The position numbers and the translations under genes are program-made. The notes under the pieces were generated by a model, which worked only from the letters and a program-made list of their open reading frames with translations, had not been told where the DNA came from and did no database searches. Shown here one piece after another: positions 33,852-41,163 of a stretch of DNA of 64,000 nucleotides (position 1 is its first letter; the number at the start of each line of letters is the position of its first letter). The DNA lies in assembly GCF_900109775.1 (NCBI RefSeq), contig NZ_FOAX01000001.1, positions 310,001-374,000 on the forward strand, written 5' to 3'. This stretch comes from Pseudoxanthomonas sp. GM95 (lineage in GTDB: Bacteria; Pseudomonadota; Gammaproteobacteria; Xanthomonadales; Xanthomonadaceae).

Positions 33852-34346
33852 CTACAGCCAGCGTCGCACGCGCGCGCAGTACAGCTCATAGGCGACGCCG
33901 AACTCGCGGCGCAGGCGCGCTTCCTCGAACGGGATCAGCACTCGCTGCAGGGCCAGCCACGGCAGCGGCATCAGCAGCAGCGCCCACGGCACGATCAGGT
34001 AGCCGGCCAGGCCGATGTAGCTCAGCACCAGGCTGACATACATCGGGTTGCGGCTCAGCCGGTATGGGCCGCGCACCACCAGCGTGGACGGCTGCTGGCT
34101 GGGCAGGATGGTGGTGCGACGCATGGCGAACAGGGCGAAGCAGGTCAGCGCCAGCAGCAGGGCGGCGGCCGCCAGCAGCGAGCCGGCCCATTGCATGGCC
34201 AGCAGCGGCGTGTCGCGCGGCAAGGGCAGGGCGAGGGCATATTGCAGCCATGCCGCCAGGCCGAAGGCGGCCAGGAAATGCAGCGGCGAGGTCGTGCGTA
34301 CCAGCCAGGGGGCACGCGCGCGTCCGGCAGCCACCCGGTCGGTCAT
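33852..34346 (-). CDS. Isoprenylcysteine carboxyl methyltransferase (ICMT)-family membrane protein
   Basis: A 164-residue membrane protein with hydrophobic segments at about 24-42, 52-72 and 100-130. The methyltransferase signature is GPYRLSRNPMYVSLVLSYIG, followed by FEEARLRREFGVAYELYCARV. It is a paralogue of the protein at 28817-29284, sharing the YxRNPMY core and the VRRWL end. ATG 34346 is preferred because GGAAG lies upstream; a GTG at 34361 is in frame. The substrate is unknown. It is divergent from the phosphodiesterase gene and probably co-transcribed with coaE. Confidence 0.8.
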   Translation of the reverse strand: MTDRVAAGRARAPWLVRTTSPLHFLAAFGLAAWLQYALALPLPRDTPLLAMQWAGSLLAAAALLLALTCFALFAMRRTTILPSQQPSTLVVRGPYRLSRNPMYVSLVLSYIGLAGYLIVPWALLLMPLPWLALQRVLIPFEEARLRREFGVAYELYCARVRRWL

Positions 34347-34374
34347 CCGTTCTTCCAGCACGCCCTGCGGTCAT

Positions 34375-34390
34375 CCATTGAATGCAATGG
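34375..34390. promoter_or_regulatory. Short palindrome in a divergent promoter region
   Basis: CCATTG-AATG-CAATGG, a perfect 6-bp inverted repeat between the ICMT-like gene and the phosphodiesterase gene. It could be an operator; the shortness makes chance occurrence quite possible. Confidence 0.25.
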
Positions 34391-34473
34391 CGACATCTTA
34401 GCGTGGGCGCTGCGGCCACGTGTCCGGCAAACGCGGCGCTTACACTCGCAGGCCCCCAGTTCCGAGCCATGCC

Positions 34474-35505
34474 ATGCGGCCCTCCCTGCGTCATCGCCTC
34501 CTCTCGTGCCTGTTCGCGCCCGTGCTGTTGCTTGGCGCATGGGCCGCACAGGCGCAGACACCGACAGGCCAGGCAGAAAACTTCGAGCTGGTCGCGTTGG
34601 GCGTGGCCGGCGGGCTGGAGGACGGCAATCTCTCGTCCTACCTGGTCCGCGCCCGCGGCGACGCGCATTACCTGGGCCTGGATGCGGGCACGGTGCTGCC
34701 CGGCATCGCACGCGCGCTGGACAAGGGCGCCTTCGCCGATCTGCCGCCTGGCCAGGACGCCACGCCACAGGGCCAGGTGTTCCGCGAGGCGATCGCCGGC
34801 TACTTCATCAGCCATGCGCACCTGGACCATGTCGAAGGCCTGCTGATTGCCGCCACCGACGACACCGGGCACAAGCCGATCTATGGACTGGCCTCGACCC
34901 TGGATTCATTGAGCCGCGACTACTTCAACTGGACGGCCTGGCCGAACTTCGCCGACCGCGGCGCGGCGCCGGCGCTGGGCCGCTATCGGCTGACTGAAAC
35001 GGTGCCGGGCCAGTGGTTCCAGATTCCAGGCACGGCGCTGTCGGCCAGCGTGTATCCGCTGTCGCACGACAAGCTGACCTCTTCGATGGTGCTGCTGCGC
35101 ACCGGCCAGGCCTACTACGCCTACTTCGGCGATACCGGCCCCGATGCGCTGTCCGGCGGCCAGCATCGGCTGGCCGACATCTGGCAGGTGCTGGCGCCGC
35201 TGGTCCGTGCGCACCGGCTCAAGGGGCTGCAGATCGAGGTCTCGCTGCCCAACGACGTGGCCGATGCCCAGCTGTTCGGCCATCTCACCCCGGCCTGGCT
35301 GCTGAAGGAACTGGACGCGCTGGCGACCACGACCGGCGGCCGCCAGCCGCTGGCGGGCCTGCCGGTGGTGGTCGGGCACATCAAACCCAGCCTGGTGGCG
35401 GGGCGCGATCCGCGCAGCCTGATCCGCCAGCAGCTGGCCGACGGCAGCCGGCTGGGCGTGCGCTTCCTGTTCCCGGAGCAGGGCGACACGGTGCTACTGC
35501 CTTAA
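34474..35505 (+). CDS. Periplasmic class II cyclic-nucleotide phosphodiesterase (metallo-beta-lactamase fold)
   Basis: A 343-residue exported metallohydrolase. Residues 1-28 form a signal peptide (AWAAQAQ). The MBL metal motif is the class II PDE form SHAHLDHVEG at 113-122, where S-H-x-H-L-D-H replaces the general HxHxDH. Additional metal ligands are in YPLSHDKL, FGDTGPD and the late GHIKPS. The family includes periplasmic 3',5'-cyclic nucleotide phosphodiesterases (CpdP of Vibrio, yeast Pde1). ATG 34474 places the signal peptide at the N-terminus. It sits directly upstream of the purine permease and nucleoside enzymes, so making nucleotides from external cAMP or cGMP would fit the locus. Confidence 0.85.
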   Translation: MRPSLRHRLLSCLFAPVLLLGAWAAQAQTPTGQAENFELVALGVAGGLEDGNLSSYLVRARGDAHYLGLDAGTVLPGIARALDKGAFADLPPGQDATPQGQVFREAIAGYFISHAHLDHVEGLLIAATDDTGHKPIYGLASTLDSLSRDYFNWTAWPNFADRGAAPALGRYRLTETVPGQWFQIPGTALSASVYPLSHDKLTSSMVLLRTGQAYYAYFGDTGPDALSGGQHRLADIWQVLAPLVRAHRLKGLQIEVSLPNDVADAQLFGHLTPAWLLKELDALATTTGGRQPLAGLPVVVGHIKPSLVAGRDPRSLIRQQLADGSRLGVRFLFPEQGDTVLLP

Positions 35506-35835
35506 ACATGGGCATTTCGGCGGCGTTCGACGCTTTTTGTCACCGTTGACACATTCCGAAAAGAAATGAATCTTGCAAATTCGTAATTTCCATGTGAAAA
35601 CCGGTTGCTGCTGTGCAGCATTGCCGGTCACCCGACGACGCGCGAAAGCCAGGGGCAAGTTCCACCTGGGCTGATCGCCGCCTCCGGGCAGGCTGACGAA
35701 GGTGCCGGCGCCCTTCGTTGCTGTTGCCTGCCCCGGACCTGCCATGCCCGTCGCATCACCCGCATCCCTCGATGCCTGCCGTCCGCTGCAGGCCCAGCGC
35801 GCGCCGCGCCGCCTGGATCGCGCGAGCGCTGCCCG
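35506..35835 (+). promoter_or_regulatory. AT-rich leader/promoter region of the purine locus
   Basis: A 330-nt gap without a gene. Its left part (35530-35600) is clearly less GC-rich and holds TTGACA at 35546-35551 with only a weak -10 (AATCTT) 17 nt on. A hairpin follows: TGCTGC/GCAGCA (35606-35611, 35615-35620) inside ACCGG/CCGGT (35600-35604, 35624-35628). Around 35650-35680, read on the minus strand, there is a partial match to the CCCAGGTGGGACCTACCC element seen at 20801 (CCCAGGTGGAACTTGCCC). Confidence 0.35.
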
Positions 35836-37140
35836 ATGAAGGGCTGGTCCGGCTTCCGCCTGGCCGAGCATGGCACCTCGGTCCGCACCGAGCTGCTGGC
35901 CGGGTTCACCACCTTCCTGACGATGGCCTACATCGTCTTCGTCAACCCGGACATCCTCTCGGCCGCGGGCATGGACAAGGGCGCGGTGTTCGTCGCGACC
36001 TGCCTGGCCGCTGCGCTGGGCTCGCTGCTGATGGGCCTGCTGGCGAACTGGCCGATCGGCTTGGCGCCGGGCATGGGCCTGAACGCGTTCTTCGCCTTCT
36101 CCGTGGTCGGGGCGATGGGCTATCCGTGGCCGCAGGCGCTGGGGTTGGTCTTCATCTCCGGCTGCATGTTCCTGCTGCTGACCCTGACCGGGGCGCGACG
36201 CTGGCTGGTCGATGGCATTCCGCAGTCGCTGCGTAGTGGCATCGCGGCGGGCATCGGTTTGTTCCTGGCCTTCATCGGCCTGCAGGGCGCCGGCCTGGTG
36301 GTCGACAGCCCGGCCACGCTGGTGACCCTGGGCGACCTGCACACGGCCGAGCCGCTGCTGGCGCTGGGCGGGCTGGTGCTGATCGGCATCCTGGATGCGC
36401 TGCGCGTGCGCGGCGCGATCCTGATCGGGATCCTGGCCGTGACCGGCGCCGGCCTGCTGCTGGGCAAGGTGCATTACGCCGGCCTGATAGCGCTGCCGCC
36501 GAGCCTGTCGCCGACCTTCCTCAAGCTGGATATCGCCGGCGCGCTGACCCAGCACGGCGGCGCCATGGCGCTGCTGCACGTGTTGCTGGTGTTCCTGCTG
36601 GTGGAGATGTTCGATGCGACCGGCACGCTGGCTGGCGTTGCCCAGCGCGCCGGGCTGCTGGGCAAGCCGGAGCAGCGCGTGCAGTTCGACCGCGCGCTGC
36701 TGGCCGATAGCACCGCGGTGCTGGCCGGCTCGCTGCTGGGGACTTCCAGCACCACCGCGTTTGTTGAAAGCGCCGCGGGCGTGCAGGCGGGCGGCCGCAC
36801 CGGCCTGACCGCGCTGACGGTGGCCGCGCTGTTCCTGCTCGCCCTGCTGTTCTCGCCGCTGGCCGGCATGGTCCCGGCGTATGCGACCGCGCCGGCGCTG
36901 ATCTACGTGGCCGGGCTGATGCTGCGCGAGCTGGTGCACCTGGACTGGAGCGACGTTACCGAAGCCATGCCGGCCTGCCTGGCCGCGCTGGGCATGCCCT
37001 TCACCTATTCCATCGCCAACGGCCTGGCCCTGGGTTTCGTCAGCCATGCGCTGCTGAAGCTGGGCACCGGCCGCTGGCGCGGCGTGCACGTGGCCACCTG
37101 GGTGGTCGCCGCGCTCTTCGTCCTGCGCTACGCGCTGTAG
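35836..37140 (+). CDS. AzgA-type purine permease (adenine/guanine/hypoxanthine, NCS2 family)
   Basis: A 434-residue inner-membrane permease of the NCS2/AzgA group that takes up adenine, guanine or hypoxanthine with protons. Signatures are the N-terminal EHGTSVRTELLAGFTTFLTM, IVFVNPDILSAAGMD, the GLAPGMGLNAFFAF segment of TM3, LLVEMFDATGTLAGVAQRAG and the LLGTSSTTAFVESAAGVQAG motif near residue 300. About 12 hydrophobic segments are seen. ATG 35836 gives the family start; the frame continues upstream without similarity. It heads the run of exported purine nucleoside enzymes, consistent with importing bases made outside the cytoplasm. Confidence 0.92.
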   Translation: MKGWSGFRLAEHGTSVRTELLAGFTTFLTMAYIVFVNPDILSAAGMDKGAVFVATCLAAALGSLLMGLLANWPIGLAPGMGLNAFFAFSVVGAMGYPWPQALGLVFISGCMFLLLTLTGARRWLVDGIPQSLRSGIAAGIGLFLAFIGLQGAGLVVDSPATLVTLGDLHTAEPLLALGGLVLIGILDALRVRGAILIGILAVTGAGLLLGKVHYAGLIALPPSLSPTFLKLDIAGALTQHGGAMALLHVLLVFLLVEMFDATGTLAGVAQRAGLLGKPEQRVQFDRALLADSTAVLAGSLLGTSSTTAFVESAAGVQAGGRTGLTALTVAALFLLALLFSPLAGMVPAYATAPALIYVAGLMLRELVHLDWSDVTEAMPACLAALGMPFTYSIANGLALGFVSHALLKLGTGRWRGVHVATWVVAALFVLRYAL

Positions 37141-37192
37141 CGCGAGACGGTGTGGGGACACTGAACTCAATGACACAAGGGGATCAAGGCAC

Positions 37193-38743
37193 GTGGTAGT
37201 CAGCAGGCTGTTGTGGGTGGGCGCGGTGTTGGGTTGCGCGCTGTCGGGCGTGGCACTGGCCGCCGATGGCGCGGGCGCGGCGCGCTCGGACCAGGCGCGC
37301 GTGGGCGAGGTCATGCGGGGCCTGAGCGACAACGGCGCCAAGCTGCGCGCGTTCCTCCAGGCCATGCCCAAGGGCGGCGACCTGCACAACCACCTGGGCG
37401 GCAGCGTCTACGCGGAGGACTTCCTGCGCTGGGCCGATGCGGAAAACGCCTGCATCGCCGTGGTCGACCACAAGCTCTCGCCGCCGCCGTGTGGCGAAGG
37501 TCAGGTGCCGGCGCGCGGACTGGCCAAGCGCGATGCGGCGTTCTACTCGGCGACGGTCGATGCGCTGTCGATGCGCAACTTCGTGCCGGGCAACGCGGCC
37601 GCATCGGGGCACGACCAGTTCTTCAGCACCTTCTCCCGTTTCGGTGGCGTCGGCCATCGCGCCGAGGCCGTGGTGGTGACCCTGGAGCAGGCCGCGCGCG
37701 ATCGCGTGCCGTATGTCGAACTCATCGCCAATCCGCCGCAGGCCGCCGCGCTGGGCAAGCGCGCGCAGCAGCTGGACTGGAACACACAGGACTTCGCTGC
37801 CGACCTGGCGCCGCTGCAGGGCGAACTGCCCGCACTGGTTGCTGCGGCGCGCGAGGATTTCGGCACGCTCGATGCGCAGGTGCGCGACCTGATGCATTGC
37901 GGCCAGGCCGACGCCAGCCCGGGTTGCAACGTGCGCTATCGCTACGTGCCCTACGTGCTGCGCATCCTGCCGCCGCCGGTGGTGTTCGGCCAGATGGTGA
38001 TGGGCTATGCGCTGGTACAGGCCGATCCGGAACACTTCGCCGCGGTGAACATCGTCGCGCCGGAAGACAACCCGATCGCGCTGTCCGACTACCGCCTGCA
38101 CATGGACATGTTCCGCTTCCTGTCCACGCGCTATCCGACCGTGCCGTTGACCCTGCATGCCGGTGAGCTGGCGCTGGGCCTGGTGCCGCCGGCGGACCTG
38201 CGTTTCCACATCCGCGATGCGGTCGAGGCCGGCGCCAGGCGCATCGGCCACGGCGTGGACATCGGTTATGAGGACGATGCTGCCGGCCTGCTGGCCAAGA
38301 TGAAGGCGCAGCACGTCGCGGTGGAGATCAACCTCTCCAGCAACGACGGCATCCTCGGGGTGAAGGGCCGCGATCATCCGCTGCTGATGTACCTGGCGGC
38401 GGGCGTGCCGGTGGTGCTGTCCACCGATGATGAAGGCGTTTCGCGCAGCGACATGACCCACGAATACCAGCGCGCCGTGCAGGAGCAGGGCGTGGACTAC
38501 GCCACGCTCAAGCAGATCGCGCGCAACGGCCTGACCTACGCTTTCATCCCCGGCGCCAGCCTGTGGAACGACGACGGCATCGCGCCCGGCGCGGCCTGCG
38601 CAGCCAGCCTGCGTGCGAATGCCAGCAAGCCTGACGCGCGCTGCGATGCGCTGCTCAAGCAGAGCGAAAAGGCCCGGATGCAGTGGCAGCTGGAGCGCGA
38701 TTTCGCTGCGTTCGAAACGCAGATCCTGAAGGGCACGCACTGA
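37193..38743 (+). CDS. Exported adenosine deaminase-like enzyme (ADGF/ADA2-like)
   Basis: A 516-residue metal-dependent deaminase with signal peptide (residues 1-24, ending ALAAD). Zinc ligands are in DLHNHLGGS (H65, H67), the next catalytic histidine is in LTLHAGEL near 321, and the metal-binding aspartate pair is in VVLSTDDEGVSRSDMTHEY near 411. EINLSSND is also typical of the family. The length and the long insertion between the HNH motif and the barrel resemble secreted ADGF-type deaminases rather than the 330-residue cytoplasmic Add. The start is GTG 37193, 52 nt after the permease. It would turn adenosine into inosine in the periplasm. The stop overlaps the next start (TGATG). Confidence 0.88.
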   Translation: MVVSRLLWVGAVLGCALSGVALAADGAGAARSDQARVGEVMRGLSDNGAKLRAFLQAMPKGGDLHNHLGGSVYAEDFLRWADAENACIAVVDHKLSPPPCGEGQVPARGLAKRDAAFYSATVDALSMRNFVPGNAAASGHDQFFSTFSRFGGVGHRAEAVVVTLEQAARDRVPYVELIANPPQAAALGKRAQQLDWNTQDFAADLAPLQGELPALVAAAREDFGTLDAQVRDLMHCGQADASPGCNVRYRYVPYVLRILPPPVVFGQMVMGYALVQADPEHFAAVNIVAPEDNPIALSDYRLHMDMFRFLSTRYPTVPLTLHAGELALGLVPPADLRFHIRDAVEAGARRIGHGVDIGYEDDAAGLLAKMKAQHVAVEINLSSNDGILGVKGRDHPLLMYLAAGVPVVLSTDDEGVSRSDMTHEYQRAVQEQGVDYATLKQIARNGLTYAFIPGASLWNDDGIAPGAACAASLRANASKPDARCDALLKQSEKARMQWQLERDFAAFETQILKGTH

Positions 38744-39888
38744 TGCGCGCGCCCGTGGTCAAGCCGATGTTGAAGGCCGCGGCGTTGTGCATGGCGCTGG
38801 CCTGCGCGCTGCCGTCGCTCGCTGCCGAGAAGAAGCTGGTGATCCTGGACGATGACCTGGATGGCTTTTCGCCTGCGCAGGTGATGGCGCTGCAGGCGCC
38901 GGACGTGCAGGTGCTGGGCTTCACCACGGTCAGCGGCAACGCCTGGGCCACCGATGCCACCGCGCATGCGCGCCGCATGCTGGAAATCACCGGGCATCCC
39001 GACGTGCCGGCGGTGCAGGGCGCGATCTATCCGCTGGTCAACACCGAGGCCGAGACCGAGCGCTGGGAAGCGCTGTACGGCAAGCTCGTGTGGAAAGGCG
39101 CGTGGATGAAGCACTGGGTGGAAGACAACTTCCAGGCCGATCCGCAGTACCACGGCCCTGAAATCGTGCCCGACCTCAAGCTCGGCAATCCGAGCGTGGT
39201 CAAGGCGTCGAGTGAGCTGGCCGCGACCTTCATGCTGCGCATGGTCCACGCGCATCCGGGCCAGGTGACGATCATCGCCACCGGCCCGCTGACCAACCTG
39301 GCGCTCGCGCAGAAGCTGGATCCCCAGTTCGCCACGCTGGCGAAAGAACTGATCTACATGGGCGGCAGCCTGGAGCCGCGCCAGGTACTGGACAGCGATG
39401 CGGCGAAGCAGTTCGCGCGCGAGTTCGTCAACACGCCGCGGCGCGAGTTCAACATCCGCTTCGATCCCGAGGCCGCCAGCATCGTCATGCGCGCGCCGTG
39501 GAAGAAGATCGTGATGGTGCCGGCCGATCCTTCCACCGCCACTGAAGTGACGCCGGCGCTGCTCAAGCGCATGTCGGCCGCGCAGACGCCGATCGCCAAG
39601 GCCATCGCCAAGCGCCAGACCGGTTTCCCGCTGTGGGACGAGCTGGCCGTGGCGGTGTGGCTGGATCCGACGCTGATCATCGAAGCGGATGACCTGATGG
39701 TCGATACCAACATCGATCACGGCGCCGGCTACGGCGACATCCTCTCCTGGAGCCCGCCGTATGCGCCGGGCGTCGGCGAGCAGCGCGAAACCGTGGTGCG
39801 CCAGATCGACGTGCCGCGCTTCGAAGCACTGATGTCGCAGCTGCTGACCCGGCCGCAGCCGCGCGCCGTCGGTGCGCCGGTGCCATGA
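38743..39888 (+). CDS. Exported nucleoside hydrolase-like protein with altered metal motif
   Basis: A 381-residue protein of the inosine-uridine nucleoside N-ribohydrolase superfamily, with a signal peptide (1-28, ending PSLAA). Family marks are the ATGPLTNLALAQKL block, YMGGSLEP, FNIRFDPEAASIVM and a late HGAGYGD (DxxGxT region). The N-terminal calcium motif, DTDxGxDD in classical members, reads DDDLDGFS here (residues 36-43), so the last two aspartates are missing. Activity is therefore uncertain, though related exported proteins share this divergence. It would release purine base plus ribose from nucleosides. It starts within the stop of the deaminase gene, so it is translationally coupled. 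Confidence 0.82.
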   Translation: MRAPVVKPMLKAAALCMALACALPSLAAEKKLVILDDDLDGFSPAQVMALQAPDVQVLGFTTVSGNAWATDATAHARRMLEITGHPDVPAVQGAIYPLVNTEAETERWEALYGKLVWKGAWMKHWVEDNFQADPQYHGPEIVPDLKLGNPSVVKASSELAATFMLRMVHAHPGQVTIIATGPLTNLALAQKLDPQFATLAKELIYMGGSLEPRQVLDSDAAKQFAREFVNTPRREFNIRFDPEAASIVMRAPWKKIVMVPADPSTATEVTPALLKRMSAAQTPIAKAIAKRQTGFPLWDELAVAVWLDPTLIIEADDLMVDTNIDHGAGYGDILSWSPPYAPGVGEQRETVVRQIDVPRFEALMSQLLTRPQPRAVGAPVP

Positions 39889-39947
39889 AACCTGTCCTTG
39901 CACGGCGCGCGCGGCGCGTCGACGTTTTCCCGTTCCCAGGAGTTGCA

Positions 39948-41045
39948 ATGTCGTTGATGAAGTTCCGCCGCGGCCTGGCCATCACCGGCCTGGCGCTGGT
40001 TGCACAGCTGGCGCAGGCCGCAGAACCGGCGGTGCCGGCGGTGGCCACGCCGAGCGCGCGCATCGCGGTGAAGATGGTGGTAGTTGCCAATTTCGAGAAC
40101 GGCCAGGACACCGGTGACAAGCCGGGCGAATACCAGTTCTGGGTCGAACGCGAACACCTGGACCAGACCATCGCCGTGCGCGGTGCCGAGCACCCGATCC
40201 GGCGCAATGCCGATGGCCTATACGGCCTGATGCTCAAGGACATGGACGCGTTCGTGATCGATCCGCGCTTCGATCTCACGCACACCTACTGGCTGTTCAC
40301 CGGCATCTCCGGCGGCGATCCGAATGAAGTCTCGGTCGGCAGCGCCGCGTGGGCGCGCTGGGTGGTCAACGGCGACCAGCTGCGCGAGTTCGACGATCGC
40401 CAGATTCCGAAGGACTGGCCGTATGGCCTCTTCGCGATCGGTGCGATGACGCCCAACGCGTTGCCGACCGATCCCAACGGTTTCGGCAGCGTGGAAAGCC
40501 CCGAGCAGCTGGGCATGGCCTACACGCTCAATCCGTCGCTGGTGCAGTGGGCGTTCGACCTGACCAAGGACGTCAAGATCCCCGACACCGCCGAGCTGGC
40601 CGCGCGCCGCAAGGCGTGGATCGGCTTTCCCAATGCGCTTAAAGCCCCGCAGGTGATCCTCGGCGAAACCCTGGGCAGCAAGCGCTACTGGCATGGCTCC
40701 ATGCGCAACCAGTGGGCCGAGGACTGGGTGAAGTTGTGGACCGGCGGCAAAGGCCGCTTCGTCATGACCAACATGGAAAGCCAGAACGCCGCGCAGATGA
40801 TCAAGCGCTACGGGCTGATGGGCTTCGTCGATCCACAGCGCGTGCTGGTGCTGCGCACCGCGAGCAATCCGTCCATGCCACCGCCGGGCCAGGACCCGCT
40901 GGCCACCATCGGCGATGAAACGCCGGGCCAAGTCGCCGCATACGAAGCCAATTACCGGGTCGGCGTCCCGGTGATCCACCAGATCCTGCAGCACTGGAAC
41001 CAGTACGAACACGTACTGCCCGGTGCGGGCAAGCAGGCGCAGTAA
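39948..41045 (+). CDS. NUP-family purine nucleoside permease-like protein, divergent copy
   Basis: A 365-residue exported protein of the NUP family (PF06516-type, named after Candida nucleoside permease). The fold is like a nucleoside phosphorylase and there are no membrane helices apart from the signal peptide (residues 1 to about 25). Family blocks present are RFDLTHTYWLFTGISGGDPN, VGSAAWARWVVNG, SKRYWHGSMRNQWAEDWV, MTNMESQNAAQM and VLVLRTASNPSMPPPGQDPL. Compared with the second copy at 43707, the TTDMGLANAASS-type segment is replaced by LMLKDMDAFV, so a ligand-binding loop seems altered. ATG 39948 has AGGAG 5 nt upstream. Role: nucleoside binding or cleavage in the periplasm, by inference. 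Confidence 0.85.
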   Translation: MSLMKFRRGLAITGLALVAQLAQAAEPAVPAVATPSARIAVKMVVVANFENGQDTGDKPGEYQFWVEREHLDQTIAVRGAEHPIRRNADGLYGLMLKDMDAFVIDPRFDLTHTYWLFTGISGGDPNEVSVGSAAWARWVVNGDQLREFDDRQIPKDWPYGLFAIGAMTPNALPTDPNGFGSVESPEQLGMAYTLNPSLVQWAFDLTKDVKIPDTAELAARRKAWIGFPNALKAPQVILGETLGSKRYWHGSMRNQWAEDWVKLWTGGKGRFVMTNMESQNAAQMIKRYGLMGFVDPQRVLVLRTASNPSMPPPGQDPLATIGDETPGQVAAYEANYRVGVPVIHQILQHWNQYEHVLPGAGKQAQ

Positions 41046-41163
41046 AGCAGGACGTTGCAGGCAGTCGGGTCGATGGAACGGCCCAAACGGCAGCCGGGAT
41101 GCACAGAACACCGGTCGCTGGCGTTTTCCTTCGCTCAACCTTACCCACACAGGCACTCCCCAC

